Positions 46,710 through 59,659 of a stretch of DNA of 64,000 bases are shown piece by piece; positions within the stretch are counted from its first letter, which is position 1; the number at the start of each line of letters is the position of its first letter. The notes beneath the pieces are model-generated. The model saw nothing but the letters and a program-made list of their open reading frames with translations. It was not told the origin of the DNA and did not search any database. The translations under genes were made by a program, and so were the position numbers. Location of the stretch: contig NC_067488.1 of the NCBI RefSeq assembly GCF_947179515.1, positions 26,427,039 through 26,491,038 of the forward strand, read 5' to 3'. The stretch is from Apodemus sylvaticus. Taxonomy: Eukaryota > Chordata > Mammalia > Rodentia > Muridae.

Positions 46710-47408
46710 TTACAATATTTACCAGTAAAAAGGATTAGTTACAAAAAGGAGAGCTGTCTGTACAAAATAAGGGTTTTTTTTCACATTCATAAAGAGAACC
46801 CTCTGTGAATTCTTACCTTGGGAAGTCAACACTCAAACAGCTCACTTTGGTAAAACTATCCTGGAAGGATAATAAAATTATCAGCTTCCTAATCATGTCC
46901 AGGAGAGAGAATTTTATGAACATCTGCATTGTACAGAAAAGTTCTCCATACTCGCAGACCCTTAGAAAAGCCAGTGCTCCCAGGATCCAGCCGGGAACTG
47001 GGACACAGAATAATCTCTCTCCACCTTGCACAGGGAGATCGGCCCGTGGAATCCTACACACGCACATTTCATCACAGCCTTGGGTCAGGAGAACCAGGAG
47101 GTTTACGGTCAGCCTCTCTCCACCCAATAGTTTATCACATAAATTAAATATGGAGAGGTACAAACTTATGAGAAAGGGAGAGCTCTTTTTCAAACTCCCC
47201 CTTCCTAATATAATACACATCACAGCTTTAAGGAGCAGAGAAAGACAAGTCGCACTGTTAGAGCACATTTCCTCAAAGGAAAAAGCAAAGTATCAAAACC
47301 CTTCAGATATCACTCAGAGCACACCGGCTACATCACATGCAGCCAGCAGTCTGACTTCAGAATGACAACATAAAGTAACTATATAGAGCACTGTAGCCTT
47401 CAGAAAAC

Positions 47409-47414
47409 TTTATT
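47409..47414 (-). terminator. Candidate proximal poly(A) signal AATAAA of Derl1
   Basis: A canonical hexamer on the minus strand, about 1.2 kb after the stop. It would support a shorter alternative 3' UTR. Confidence 0.4.
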
Positions 47415-48623
47415 TAGTGATAAGCTGAGCTCTGCTGGCGAAAGCCCACCTATAAAAAGGGAGCAGGTCTGATTCACAAAGTGTATACATGCATGACCCA
47501 AGATAATCAAGACCTTCAAACGCAAATGACCCTAAAGCTATCGGAACCTCTAATTCTGAGTGGTTCATTCAGATGTGCCTCTATTAGCCTTAAAAACTAG
47601 TCAGCACACATCTGAAGAGCTGCACTCCCCTTACCATTAACACAAACACTTGACCAGAAAAGGCATGGGACAAAAAACAATGAACGAAAACTTTAGAGTC
47701 GGACACTCTCTTCACCACCGACTCAGTGAACACACGTCCACGTGGGGATGAAGCAGAATCAAGCTTGGCTCCAGGGGCGTGTGTCTGGCCGATGGGATCT
47801 GGAACATCCTAGCATAACACAGAGCAGCACAACTGCTCTGGGCACACAGAGCCCCCCTGGGAGAAACACAGGGGATGACAGCTAAACAATCCTCTGAGTG
47901 AGGAGCAACTCCACTATGGTTCTGATCACTTGGCTCAGAGGGAGAAAAGTACCGAGCAACAAGTCCTAAGGCTTGTACTCCCCGTCTGGCTGCCACTGGC
48001 TCACTCAGTGGTACCTTTGTGTATAAATATCTGAGAAGGCGGCAAATGGCGGCACTGCGGACAGGTGGACGCAGGCCCCACAGCAGAGAAAGCTCTTCCT
48101 CTGCTGCTCCGGTCTTCTCCCTACTGTTACAGTCCTGCCCGTGATGGCCGAGAACGGTGTGTGAACCAGCTCTTGCGGACCAAGCTTTGGCAAAAGTCAG
48201 TAAGTGAGTCTGTCAAAGGTAAAACCCTTCTGTGGACAACTCTAGCTGCAACTCTGGGGACACGTGTGTGAGAGAGGGCAGGGGCCTTTGACAGGATTTG
48301 GTTAATCAAGCCCGCTTTCCCAGCTCATTATTCAGATTGAAGGGGAGGAAGAGAAGACACCAGACCAGAAAGTGAGTCAGTTTTGAAATCTGCACAGCTG
48401 ATATTTGTTCTTCATAGCAGTAAGGACTTGAATGAGAATCATGAAACTTGAGGAACACTTGTATTTTCCTTCAGGATTTAAAAATGTGTCTTGTACCGAA
48501 AGACTACATTCAGTGTGGGTCAGGTCCAAGAGCGGCAGCAAGGCTCGGCCAGTAAGCGTGCCCAGCACTGGGAGGAGCCTGTCATCTGCTTAGCATGGCT
48601 GGTGAGCAGGCCAGGGCTGCTCC

Positions 48624-48762
48624 TCACTGGTCTCCAAGTCGGAAGCCCTGGCCCCAGTTGTGTCTCCCGCCTCCGCCATTCTGATCAGCAGCTCGCCTCA
48701 CGCTGGCAGGGGGCACACCAAACCCTGACACCCCTCCTCTCCTGCTGGGCAGCCAGCGGTAC
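48624..48762 (-). CDS. Derl1: Derl1 last coding exon, residues 206-251 and stop
   Basis: One base completes Leu206, then YRWLPSRRGGVSGFGV runs to the C-terminus GFRLGDQ and TGA (48624-48626). This is the cytosolic tail. Its last dozen residues contain the SHP box for p97/VCP. The acceptor CTGCTCCAG ends at 48763. The exon continues without a break into the 3' UTR. Confidence 0.98.
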
Positions 48763-49685
48763 CTGGAGCAGAGAGAAGGAAAAGAGACACAGAGAGAACA
48801 AAGTCACTTGCATGCCCTCTCCTGTCGCGTGGAACATCTCCCTCTCCTGGAGGTTCCAGGACACTTGTCACGCTGACACAGGCCAGGGACACTGTCTTCT
48901 TTAGTTCTCTGCTCAGCACTTGCTGACTGCGATGCCCTGACCACAGATGGCACTTGCTTTTCATGTTTCTTAACTTTATCAAGCTTTCAGTTAACTTCAC
49001 GCTAAATTCACGCTCTCCACATTTTCCCCACTGATTATAAAAGTAATTCATGCAGAGCAATATGGAAACAAACAGATTATATCCACAGCCCAACAAGCAG
49101 AATGGCTCCTTGCCGTGTCAGCACATGGGTCAGACTGGATCAAAGATTTCAAAGTGACTCACTTCCAGAGGACAAACCCACAAGCAGCAGCAGGTCTGGG
49201 CTGAGACGTGCAGGCCACAGGCTCTCTGTCTGGAAGCTGTGAGTGAATGTCTAGTTTACTCATCGCCTGCTTCCAAATGCATCCTTCCCATCCCAGCCAC
49301 ACATCAACACCGCAGCCCAAACGGTCCCATGATGTCTCACCTTACAAATTAATAAACCAGGCATCACAGGACAGCTAACAAACGTCAACCCCTGTCTGTG
49401 TAATTCTTAGTAACAAGTCCCAACACTTATCTTCACTCTCTGCATTACTAGTAAACTGACAATGTGTTTCTAGGGTTCTAAAGTTTAAATTTCTGCTGGA
49501 AGGCAGAGAGTACAAATTGATACCCTGGTTTTAACCCCTTGAAGCCAGAATAAGTCATGACAGATGACTTCTCACATCGCAGCTAATAACAACCGGAAGC
49601 CAAAGCAGCTTAACGTTCAAGGAGCGCCTGTGCTGTAGCATGTTTAGCAGTTCACTGAATTGTCACAGCGACCCTGTGAGGACAT

Positions 49686-49734
<49 letters not shown>

Positions 49735-52700
49735 CTCTTTTCCTTTCTGGCTGCTCTGGGGCAGTGCTCTGGGGTAGGCAAGTGCTCTACCACTGAGCTC
49801 ACAGTCCCGCTTTTGTAAATTTTTCTTGCAACAAGGTTCCGCTAAGTTGCCTAGGCTGGCCCTGAACTGCAGAACCTCTGGCCTCACCCTCCGAAGTATC
49901 TAAGATTAGAGACATAGGCCACAGTTCCCAGCAATCACACTTATTAAGTGGAAGGGAAGCACGACTGAGAGGAGTTCTCCAAGCCTCGGCACCCACCGTG
50001 GCCCCAAGCCAGCGCCTCCCCTCCTTACCGGGCCACAATGGTTAGTACTACTGCTGTAAAGCAGCAAGCGGGGGGCATCAATTTGTAATATTTTTAATAC
50101 CTTCAACCTCCTTCCCACACAAGAGAGAAAAGACCCCTCCTTAGACAGAAAATTAACTGCTGCAAAGAGCTATATAAAAGGAGACATAGCTGCTTATTAA
50201 ATGGAATACAGAATACGAATCATCTTAGAAACCTGTAAGTCAACTCCTCTCTCTTAAATAAATACACAGCCAAATATGGTGACCCACACCTATAATCCAG
50301 GCACTTGGGAGGCTGAGGCAGGATGACAAACCCCCAGTCATCAGTGGCTATGCAGCAAAACTCTGTCTCTAAAAAACTAAAAAATAAAAATAAAATACAG
50401 TTTTATCATTAAATCAAAGTGTCGCTTCCAGGTGCCAAACTGTCAACATCTATGACATTTTGTACAATACTCCTCTAAAGTATGTAATAAAATACAGCAC
50501 TTGAAAAGGCACTGAGGCTGTCTCCTCTGCTGAACACTCAAGACAATATAGAAGCCAACTTCATTGCTTAAGCTCTGAGTGAAATTAAATGCCAGTAATT
50601 AGAATAAAAAGACACCCAATTATACATAATCAACAAAAATTTATGGTAATTCTAAAGCAGTTACTGCTTTTGCAAGGAGCTACATTTTACCATCTGATCT
50701 TTATGCAAAATGCAACAGAAGGGCGTCCACCAACAGAGAGAGCGCAAGTGGAAGGCGGGCTCCAGTGTGCAGCCGTAATTTTACCGTTGGAATTTTCTAC
50801 ACTTTTGTCCACAATTCAAAAATATCTGTAAGCTGTTAAGTCAGAAAATATCCATTTAAGGTAAAGTAACTGTTGGCTACTCCCTGGAGCCCAGGCTTTT
50901 TAGAGCGGCTGCATCTGCCAACCTACTTGATAAACCTAGAACAAACCTGCTGCCACTGTGTCCTTTGGTAACTAGAAAACAGACTGGTCATTTGTTTTCC
51001 AGCCCGAGGCACAAAGAGAAACAAATTTCTTTTTATTCTCTTTTAAAAACAAACAAACAAGCCACTGGATTTTTCTGATTATAGTTCGAAATCAAATGTC
51101 TTCTACAAACATCCCCTAGCCTGAACAGAGCTGGGCAGATGAGACTACTAAAGTGTTTCTGCCCTCACCTACTCCTTGAAAAGAGAACTGCAAACAACTT
51201 GATTCAAAGGGGTCTGTCATCTTTAAACTCTTAAATGCAAGTGATTATACCACAGCCCTTATGGGATTAGGTGTGACTGCCAGGCAGGCAGGCTGGGACA
51301 CCCATATGGTGATTTGACTGGTTCTGATTTTAAGCCTTTTGCTTCACTGACAGAATCCAGTGTTTGAACATCTCTTCTCAGCCACCAGCCCTCCCGGAGA
51401 CATTAGGCACAGGACTTTTATTAACCCAGAGCCTGGTACTATGCCATTAACCCAGAACCCACCATTATGCTTCCAACAATGAGCCTTGCTCTACCCAGTC
51501 CTGTGAGACAGGGACAGCCTTTCAACTAAGACTTATGAACACAAAGTTAGAGGTTTTAATAAGTAACTTCACCAGTATCAAAAACAGTACACAAAGGGAA
51601 TGGTATCTGATCCCCAGAAGATCCCACCCTTGGCCTCTTCTACTTAATCAACTCTAAAAGGAAAACAACCAAGCACCTACTTCCGAGGAGTTGGGACTGC
51701 ACCACAAATCTCAAGTCTCTCGTTTAAACTTTAAACAATCTACAAATGTTCTAGTCTATAGATTTACTATATGAAAGGTTAAACCAGGCAGGGTGGTGGC
51801 ATACCTATGGTCTAGCACTTGGGAGACTGAGGCAGATGGATGGACAGTTTGAGGTCAGCCTGAGCTATATACAACAGGGGCTGTGTCCCTAAACCAAAAA
51901 CACATAAAAACCTTTTTAAAATTGTAAATAATAAGCTAACTTACTCAGTCAACATTATGGGTGTGAAACCAATGTTGCAAGAAAAAAAAATGTAGTGTTA
52001 TCCTTTATGACATTTGTCCCCTAGCCAGCTGCTTGGCACTTTAAAGTAGCACCAAGTAACTCAGCCTGCTCAGCACAGAGATCTTTGTAATGGCTTAACC
52101 TAGCCAGCTGTCACGAGAGGGACTCAGCTGTGGCATCAATCCCTGGCTTCCTGACTGAGGCCACGGTAAGAACTTTATTGGCTCACATTTCTCCCTCAGA
52201 GAGGGAGTGAAGTGTCTCCTCATCAAAGTGTCTCCTATCAGGATACCTGGAACCACAGGACGGCACAATGTTCAAGAAGAGAAAAAAACTTACAAAAACT
52301 GAGGTGTGGACAGAAAATTCCTTCCTCCCAAATCCATAGGGTATCTGAACATCAGGAAGAAATAAAGATGCCCAACAAGGTTTCCAATGAGTTCATTGAT
52401 CACCCTGCAAAGAGAGTCAAGTCAGTGCAAAGACACCCAGACGGCGAAGGGAGCTGGGCGAGCTGTAACTGAGAGCCTGGGAAAATCGCCTTCCCTGCCG
52501 TCCATTACAGTCCCTGGGAGTCAGCGCCAGCTCTACAATGGGCCCTTTTACAGTGTGAGTGACAAATGTATTCTGAGGGAGAGGGAAATCAGGCTGGAGA
52601 ACTAATGAGGCACACAGCTTCAAGGCCAAAAGCACCTCTGACATCTCGTCCGAGCCCCCAGTGCAGCGTGTCTCAGGAGGCGGGTGGGTGCAAAGCAAGT

Positions 52701-54992
52701 TAGTTTCTGAGTTCTTGCCTTCCTTCACACACGATGTTTGTAAACCTGACAAATGAGCAGACTACCAAGGGAAGAGCACGGGAGGGAGGGAGGGAGGAAG
52801 GGAGAGAGACAAGCACTGCTCCTTCATTGCTGGAGCTGTGATTCATTCGCATCTCTCTTGCATCCCATCAGTGAGATGAGACACACAGGACAGCTGAGCC
52901 TTGCCCTGCATCCTAAAGTCAGTACTGACTCTTCAGGTCTCCCGGGCTCACACAGGCACCTGCAGCAGCCGTGGCTGCTATTTACAAATCCTTCTTCCGT
53001 CTTTATCCACAATGCGATTCTTGCCGGAGCAAATGAACACCTGTAACTTCCCACATTCGGCCCGTGTGGGTGGGGGAGCGAAGAGGGGGCTGACCGACGT
53101 CAAAAGGTGCTAAACTCTACACTGTCCTTCCTTCTCTTCAGTCCACTCCTTCTCTCTGGAAATACCCAGGAGGAGTAAGGCCCATACAGCTCAAATACAT
53201 CAGCTATATGAAGGACTAGTACTTTTGAAATCTACTAACTCTTGAAAATAGTGGGTAAGAAATGAGAGCTCTTAAAAATCTCTAGCTTGTGTTATGGTTT
53301 TGATTTGGTTTATTCGAGAAAGGGTCTAGCTGTGTAGCCCTGGCTGACCCACCTGCCTCTGCTCCCCAAGTGTGCCACCATATCAGTCAGAAGAACGTTC
53401 TTCTCATTCTCAAATATTTAAAAAAAATTATCTGTAATTGTTGTGCATGCCTAGCGTTTACACAACATGGGCACAAGTCCCGAGGAGGCTGGAGATATCA
53501 GATACCCCTGGAGCTAAAGTTAGAGGGCAGTGGGCACAATTGCTGGGAACCAGTCCCCACCCCCACCCCACCCCATCCCACCCCCACCCCCGACAGCTCC
53601 TTCTAGACGGTCTCTCTCTAAACTTAAGACTGGAAACATGAGAGGTTTTCCTACACCTGGAGTACCAACTCCAGACCAAGGGAGGAGAAACCTGACCCTG
53701 CCAAAGGAAAGTTCTACGCCATCAGGACATGCACAGAAGCACTTCTCATCTGAGACTCTCCATTCCGATGGCAGGAGGCCATTCCCAAGGCATTCTGGGA
53801 GTGCCTGAAAAAATGAGCAGGAGTCTTCTGGAGAAGCTCCCAAGACAAAGCAAGGCAAATGAGCTCTGTATTTGCTCAGTACGGATACCGAATCCAGACA
53901 GGCACATATATATTCCAACAAACAGGTCTAGAAACACAGTGTATCTCATGACAAGCTAACAAAATGAGAGCCATCCCATGTCAACGGTGCTTAAGTTCTG
54001 CAGTACAACCAACTGTATCCAAACATTTTGCTCTATGAGGTTTTTAACATATCAACACTTGAGGTCTTTAAAGTCTTTAAAGGCCTGAGAAAGGAAAATA
54101 AAGATGAATTAAGTTTCCCAAGGATTAGTTTCCAGATAAATAAATCTAACATTACTTACGAGCCTCCAATGATATAGTTGAATCCGAGGATAACCCAAGG
54201 CAAGTAACAGGCCTAGGAAAGAGGACACAGGTGTGAGCTGCCGCATCTGAGGACACAGGGCGCCACAGGGACTGAAATGGGGAGGAAACAGTGACCAGGA
54301 AGGGCTTTAGAGAAATCACTAGGTCACTATAAAAGTTCTCAAAGCTAAGGCCACCCTGCTGCATGCACACCTTCCTATGTAAAACTATACTGATTTGTAC
54401 ACTTATAACTTCTAGGAAGGAGTCCTGCTGAGTCAATATTCACCAAGAAACAAACAAGGATCTTATGAATGACAGTAAAAACAACCCAAACAGAACCACT
54501 GGAAGACTCCAAAAGCAGATTTTTACAAGTAATTAATTTGAATTTTTATCTAACATTGAGTGTGAATGTCTTGAACAGTCTCCCAGTAGGATATTAGGGC
54601 TCCAGATCTGACGTCCTAGAATAAACTTAAGCTGAGTGAACTTCCAGGGAACTTCAAAAACTAGTAAAAGGAAGCTTATAAATAGCTGTAAGTCTAACTG
54701 CAGTAAGTACTAGCCCACAGACTAGACAAGTCTAACTCCAGGCATGAGACTCAAGCAATATTCAGTTCTTTAACGAATAGGACATTACAGGTAGAAAACA
54801 GTAGCTCAGGTAGCATCTGGGGAGGGGGTACTATTCTAGGTACAGTATGTAGCACCTAACAGAGTGCAGGAGTGACAAAAAGATTAGAAATCAGCAGGGC
54901 TCTCGTATGTTCTCTCTCTTGAGATCCCTCTTGTGTGCTCGCTCATTCTCTCTCTCTCTCTCTCTCCCCCCCTTTCCCTCCCTCCCTCCCCC

Positions 54993-55071
<79 letters not shown>

Positions 55072-58000
55072 TCACTAAGTGACATATCCCTGAAGAGGTT
55101 CAGAGGGTTTGGAAGTAACAATAGCAAGGGATGCTGGGATGGCTAGGAGCAGGACTGAGGAGGGGGAGGAAGACACCTGCCTATGGTACACTACTCTGCA
55201 GTGACCCCTTCTGGAAGTGTCAGAAGGTGCACTTCTGAGCTCAGGCAAGTTACCACAGACAAAAACTGAGCTCTGTTCCTCTGAGGGGAAATACCTTAAA
55301 TCGTGTTCCAAACCAAAATGATACAATCAGGTCTCTGTTCAGCTGGGCCCAGACGTAAAGTACTGACATGATCAGAGGAATCATCAGCAACTGCAAATGA
55401 AGTCAAGATATGAAACTCAGCTCCAGAAGCACTTAAGGGCTTAGTGTGACTGTCTACCCTGCCTACCTCCAAAAATCTGCACAGGAAACCCTAATGTTAC
55501 ATCACAAACTAGCTGCATTATTTGTCATACAATGAGTGCCATAAAAATCTATGCTCAATACATGAAGCCAGAAACATCAGTTCAAGCTGTTATGTGAAGG
55601 AAAAAAATTTTCCTTAACCACCTAATCTGTTTTAAATGAATACAAAACCCCACACACACCCAGGAAATACTGCATAACCACTACTCTGAGGGTTCAGGCA
55701 TAAGCCAGAAATGAACAGGAAAGCCAGTGGTTTAGATGATGCCTACGGGAGCCTCAGGGGCTTAGCTAACAGGATATTCAGTTCTCATTCTATACATTCA
55801 CTGTGACCCCAACTTCTGAAACATGCAAACAGTTGAAAGCCTTACCTGCATATCCATTGCTAAGCCAGTAATCTTGGTTTGTAAAGTTAAAGATCACATG
55901 TAGAAAGCACAGATACCAAGGTGGAGCTGACCATTTCCCTCCAGTGGACTTCATTACACTGTTCCGAAGGAAAACACTTTCTAGCAATCAGATTACTTAA
56001 GATATGGGAATGCACAAAACATCTGAGCACTGCAGAAATATCCCACTAGCCTGTACAGTGAGTCAGTAGAGTAGGAGACACGGAAATGAACCACCTCATC
56101 ATGACCTGGTCACTGGCATCTTCTTCTATGCCCTGCTACTGTTTTACTATTTACCATTCGAGTACAGGATGGAGAGGTCTGTGCATTTGAAACAAATGCT
56201 TATATTCAGGGATAGCTTTATTATTATTTTTTTTAATTCCATTCTCTTAAAGGAGAGGCTGTGTTCCAGGCCCTCAATGTTTCTGGCTCTTGGCCAAGTT
56301 TAAATAGTAGTCAGGTCCAACTGTTTGCTTATCAACCGTGCCTCACACCGAGAGAGACTATGCCCAGAGTGGGTGCCTTAGGGACTAGATTATTATTTAG
56401 GACCAAAAGATGGACAACAACGAAGTCATAAAAAAATGCTGGCTGCAAATTAATTTTCTGCAAAGAACCAGAAAGCTGTCTCGTGGTATGGAGTTTCTGT
56501 GCTTCAGTCAACAAACTGTCATCCCAGAGAACACAGAGAACTGGGCTCAAAAAGACAGCAATAAAATTCCACTGAATATGGAGAAAAGTCCCACAGACGA
56601 CAGTAAGAGGAGCATCCCTAACACACAGGATTCACACTAGCTTTAAAAACAGAATTTAATATTCTCATTATTAACTATAGTTTTTAAAAGGTATAAAAAC
56701 TGATTTAAATATTTGTATAGAATACTATTTCCCAAAACCTTAAAAGGAAGGTGGGGTGTTCATTTCCAGCTCATAGCCCTGAAGGATACAACGATGCAGA
56801 CCCAGTTAAAGAGAAGCATGAATAAATAGTCCGCTGGCCTCCCATCAAAGGCTCCTGGAAACAAGCACAGGGCGAACATTAGGCTTCAGAACTGGGACAA
56901 AGTAGCCTCTACGGAGAAAAACACTTGAAAAAATTATAATGAAAGCATTTAACATCACTTCTTTAAAGAAAAGTGTGACCTTTAGGACACATGAGCACCA
57001 CTCTGGGCACCTGTTTGCCTATCCAGGAAATGGGGTTAAATAGGATGGTATGGAAGATTCCTCCCTACGCCAATGCTCACAGCAGCATTAGTCACAGCAG
57101 CCACAAAATGGATTAAACTAAGTGCCCATCAACATTATCACTCTATATCATTAGACAATAATGAGGAATGAACTACATCTACATGCTAGATAGAAGAACC
57201 TTAAAAGCATGACACTAAGTAAAAGAAACAGTCACAAAAGACCATAGATGGCATGATGCCATCAACTGTGACAAGAAATTACTAGTACAGGCAACTCTAA
57301 AGAGCCAAAAGGAAACTGAAGTTTCCTATGGCTTGCGTGGAAGATGAATTGAAGGAAATGGGCAATACGAAAAGATATAGACTGTTAGAGACAAGGAAAT
57401 GTCATAAACTGATTATGATAATGGCTGCACAATTCTACATACATACTAACTGAATTGTGCCCTTTAAACTCACATGAGGAAGGCAGATGGGAGGTGCTTA
57501 CCATCCCCCCCCTGAAATCCATGGACTGTGGGAGCTAAGGGCTTCCCTGTATACTAAAACCTACAAATAGCCACAATCTTTAGAGAAAATGCTATAATAT
57601 TTGCATAGAACCTACATATTCTGACACATACTGTAAGATAGATCACATCACCTATGGTCCCTTTTACAATGTAAATTGTGTGCAACCAGTTGCTATAACG
57701 TGTTGTTTAGGAAGTAATGCAAGGGGGAAACTGTATGAGGTCAGTAGACTTATTTTCCAGATATTTTCAATTTTCCAGGCAGTTGACTCAGGACATAGAA
57801 CCCACAGATAAAGAAAGCAACTTTTTGAGCCGGGCGGTGGTGGTGCACGCCTGTAATCCCAGCACTCTGGGAGGCAGAGGCAGGCGGATTTCTGAGTTCG
57901 AGGCCAGCCTGGTCTACAGAGTCAGTTCCAGGACAGCTAGGGCTACACAGAGAAACCCTGTCTCGAAAAAAACAAATCCAAAAAAAAAAAAAAAAAAAAA

Positions 58001-59616
58001 GAAAGCAACTTTTTATCTCAAAGAAACTGTTTCAAAAATGCCTCTTAGCCTGCACATTTCAAAAGTGCTCTGACTGGAAAGAAAGGGAAGCCACTTCTAA
58101 GGATAAAAACAAATGAAACCAACCAGCAGTGTAGCAGTGCAGGTTCTCTTACCTGTTTTTCATACACAAAATATTAGAGCAGCTTGCATTACCTGACCAA
58201 ATTAATAAAGTGGGCAAATGGACTGGAGATAAACAAGAGCAGAAGGTGGCCACAGACCCTCTGATCTCGCTCCACATCACCAGGAGTCCTTATGGCCCGG
58301 CTGCAGAGCCTTGCTGGGTACCATTGAGTGAAACAGAATTATATGTGACATTCTGCTTCAAACAACTGGGGCAAGGGCACCTGATACAGACAAAACAAGA
58401 CTGCGAATGGGGGGGGGGGGGGGGGGTGACAGTCAAGGAGACTCACACCCGCACACACACACACACCACAACATGAGTGAATGTAACAGGAGTCTGCACT
58501 GACAAAGACAACACCGATTGAAAGAAGCTGGTCACAAACTGATATCAAACATGGCCCATAAGGCAAATCCACACAGAAAGCAGCCTGGCAATAGCCAGGA
58601 GCTGGGGCCGGGGGTGTCCGGCAGGGGTGCTGATGAAAACACTGAAATTCAATTGCCGTGATGGTTACAAATACATTATAAAAACCAGTGACTCGCAGGC
58701 TCACAGAGGGCTAAAATGTGATGTGAGATGAATTTTTCTCAGTAAGAAGAAAAAGGTTCACTGACTACATTCTCTAAGAAGACCTTGCACGTGTCTCACT
58801 GTCTCCATAGTAAAAGCTTCTCCACCCTGTCACGGATCCGCTCTTCACCCAGAATGCACCACACTGGTGTGTAAAGTAAGAGCCACTCCAACAACGCCAT
58901 CATCAAATAGATAGACCGGAAGAGCAGAACACTCTACTCAGCTCTACCACGGAGAACTGGACGAGGGAAAGTGAGCCCAGGTGCGGTCCAGGAGAGAGAG
59001 TTCGGTATGGTGGTAAGGCCTAGCACATTTACTTGTGTGTGGGGATGGGTTTGCATGTGCGTGTGTGTATGGACATGTCCATTAGTGTGCATGTAAACAG
59101 AGGTCAGAGGATAACTTGCTGGGCCTCAGTTCTACATTTCCACCATGTGGCCTTCAGGAAACTGAACTCAGGCTGTCAGCCTTGGTGGCAACGGCTGTGA
59201 CACAGAGGCAAACTTTCAAATACTTGAGCAGACTCTTAAGGATGTGTCAGAAACCTGACCTAGGTAAGAGCCAGCAGTTCTATAAAATCTCTGAAGTCAG
59301 CCAACCTTTGCAAATGACTTACACGCAACAAAAGTGGATCTGTATTTTAACTGGGGTATCAATTTACTGCTTCCTTGTATAAGTAACTCAAACTAGCATA
59401 TAAGGTATTGTAGAAATACTTAATTCAACAAGACACTTTTAAAACATATTACTTCTCTATTAAATTATACCTTATATCTGAAAAACTACCGGTGGAGTAA
59501 GATGGAAAGGGGTTAACATCTGAAATGTAAATAAAGCAAATATTTAATAAAAAAGAAAGAAAAACTACCACAGTACAAATCCTGCCTTAAAGTTGTTTTC
59601 TACATGTATATATGTG

Positions 59617-59659
<43 letters not shown>

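Larger units (their letters stand above)
46690..48623 (-). other. Derl1: Derl1 3' UTR (extent inferred)
   Basis: This is non-repetitive, fairly AT-rich sequence directly after the Derl1 stop. Two possible minus-strand poly(A) signals are visible: AATAAA at 47409-47414 and ATTAAA at 46704-46709. They would give UTRs of about 1.2 and 1.9 kb. Below 46400 the sequence becomes SINE and microsatellite, so the UTR probably ends by about 46690. Opposing 151- and 186-residue open frames in 46805-47365 have no recognisable protein features. Confidence 0.7.
48763..52293 (-). other. Derl1 intron before the last exon
   Basis: 3.5 kb bounded by GTAAGT and CTCCAG. It holds a (CA)n (49689-49732), three SINEs described separately and otherwise unique sequence. 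Confidence 0.9.

Noticed and set aside
57717..58073. 118-residue frame at 57717-58073
   Set aside because: It reads through a full B1 and its A tail (poly-K).
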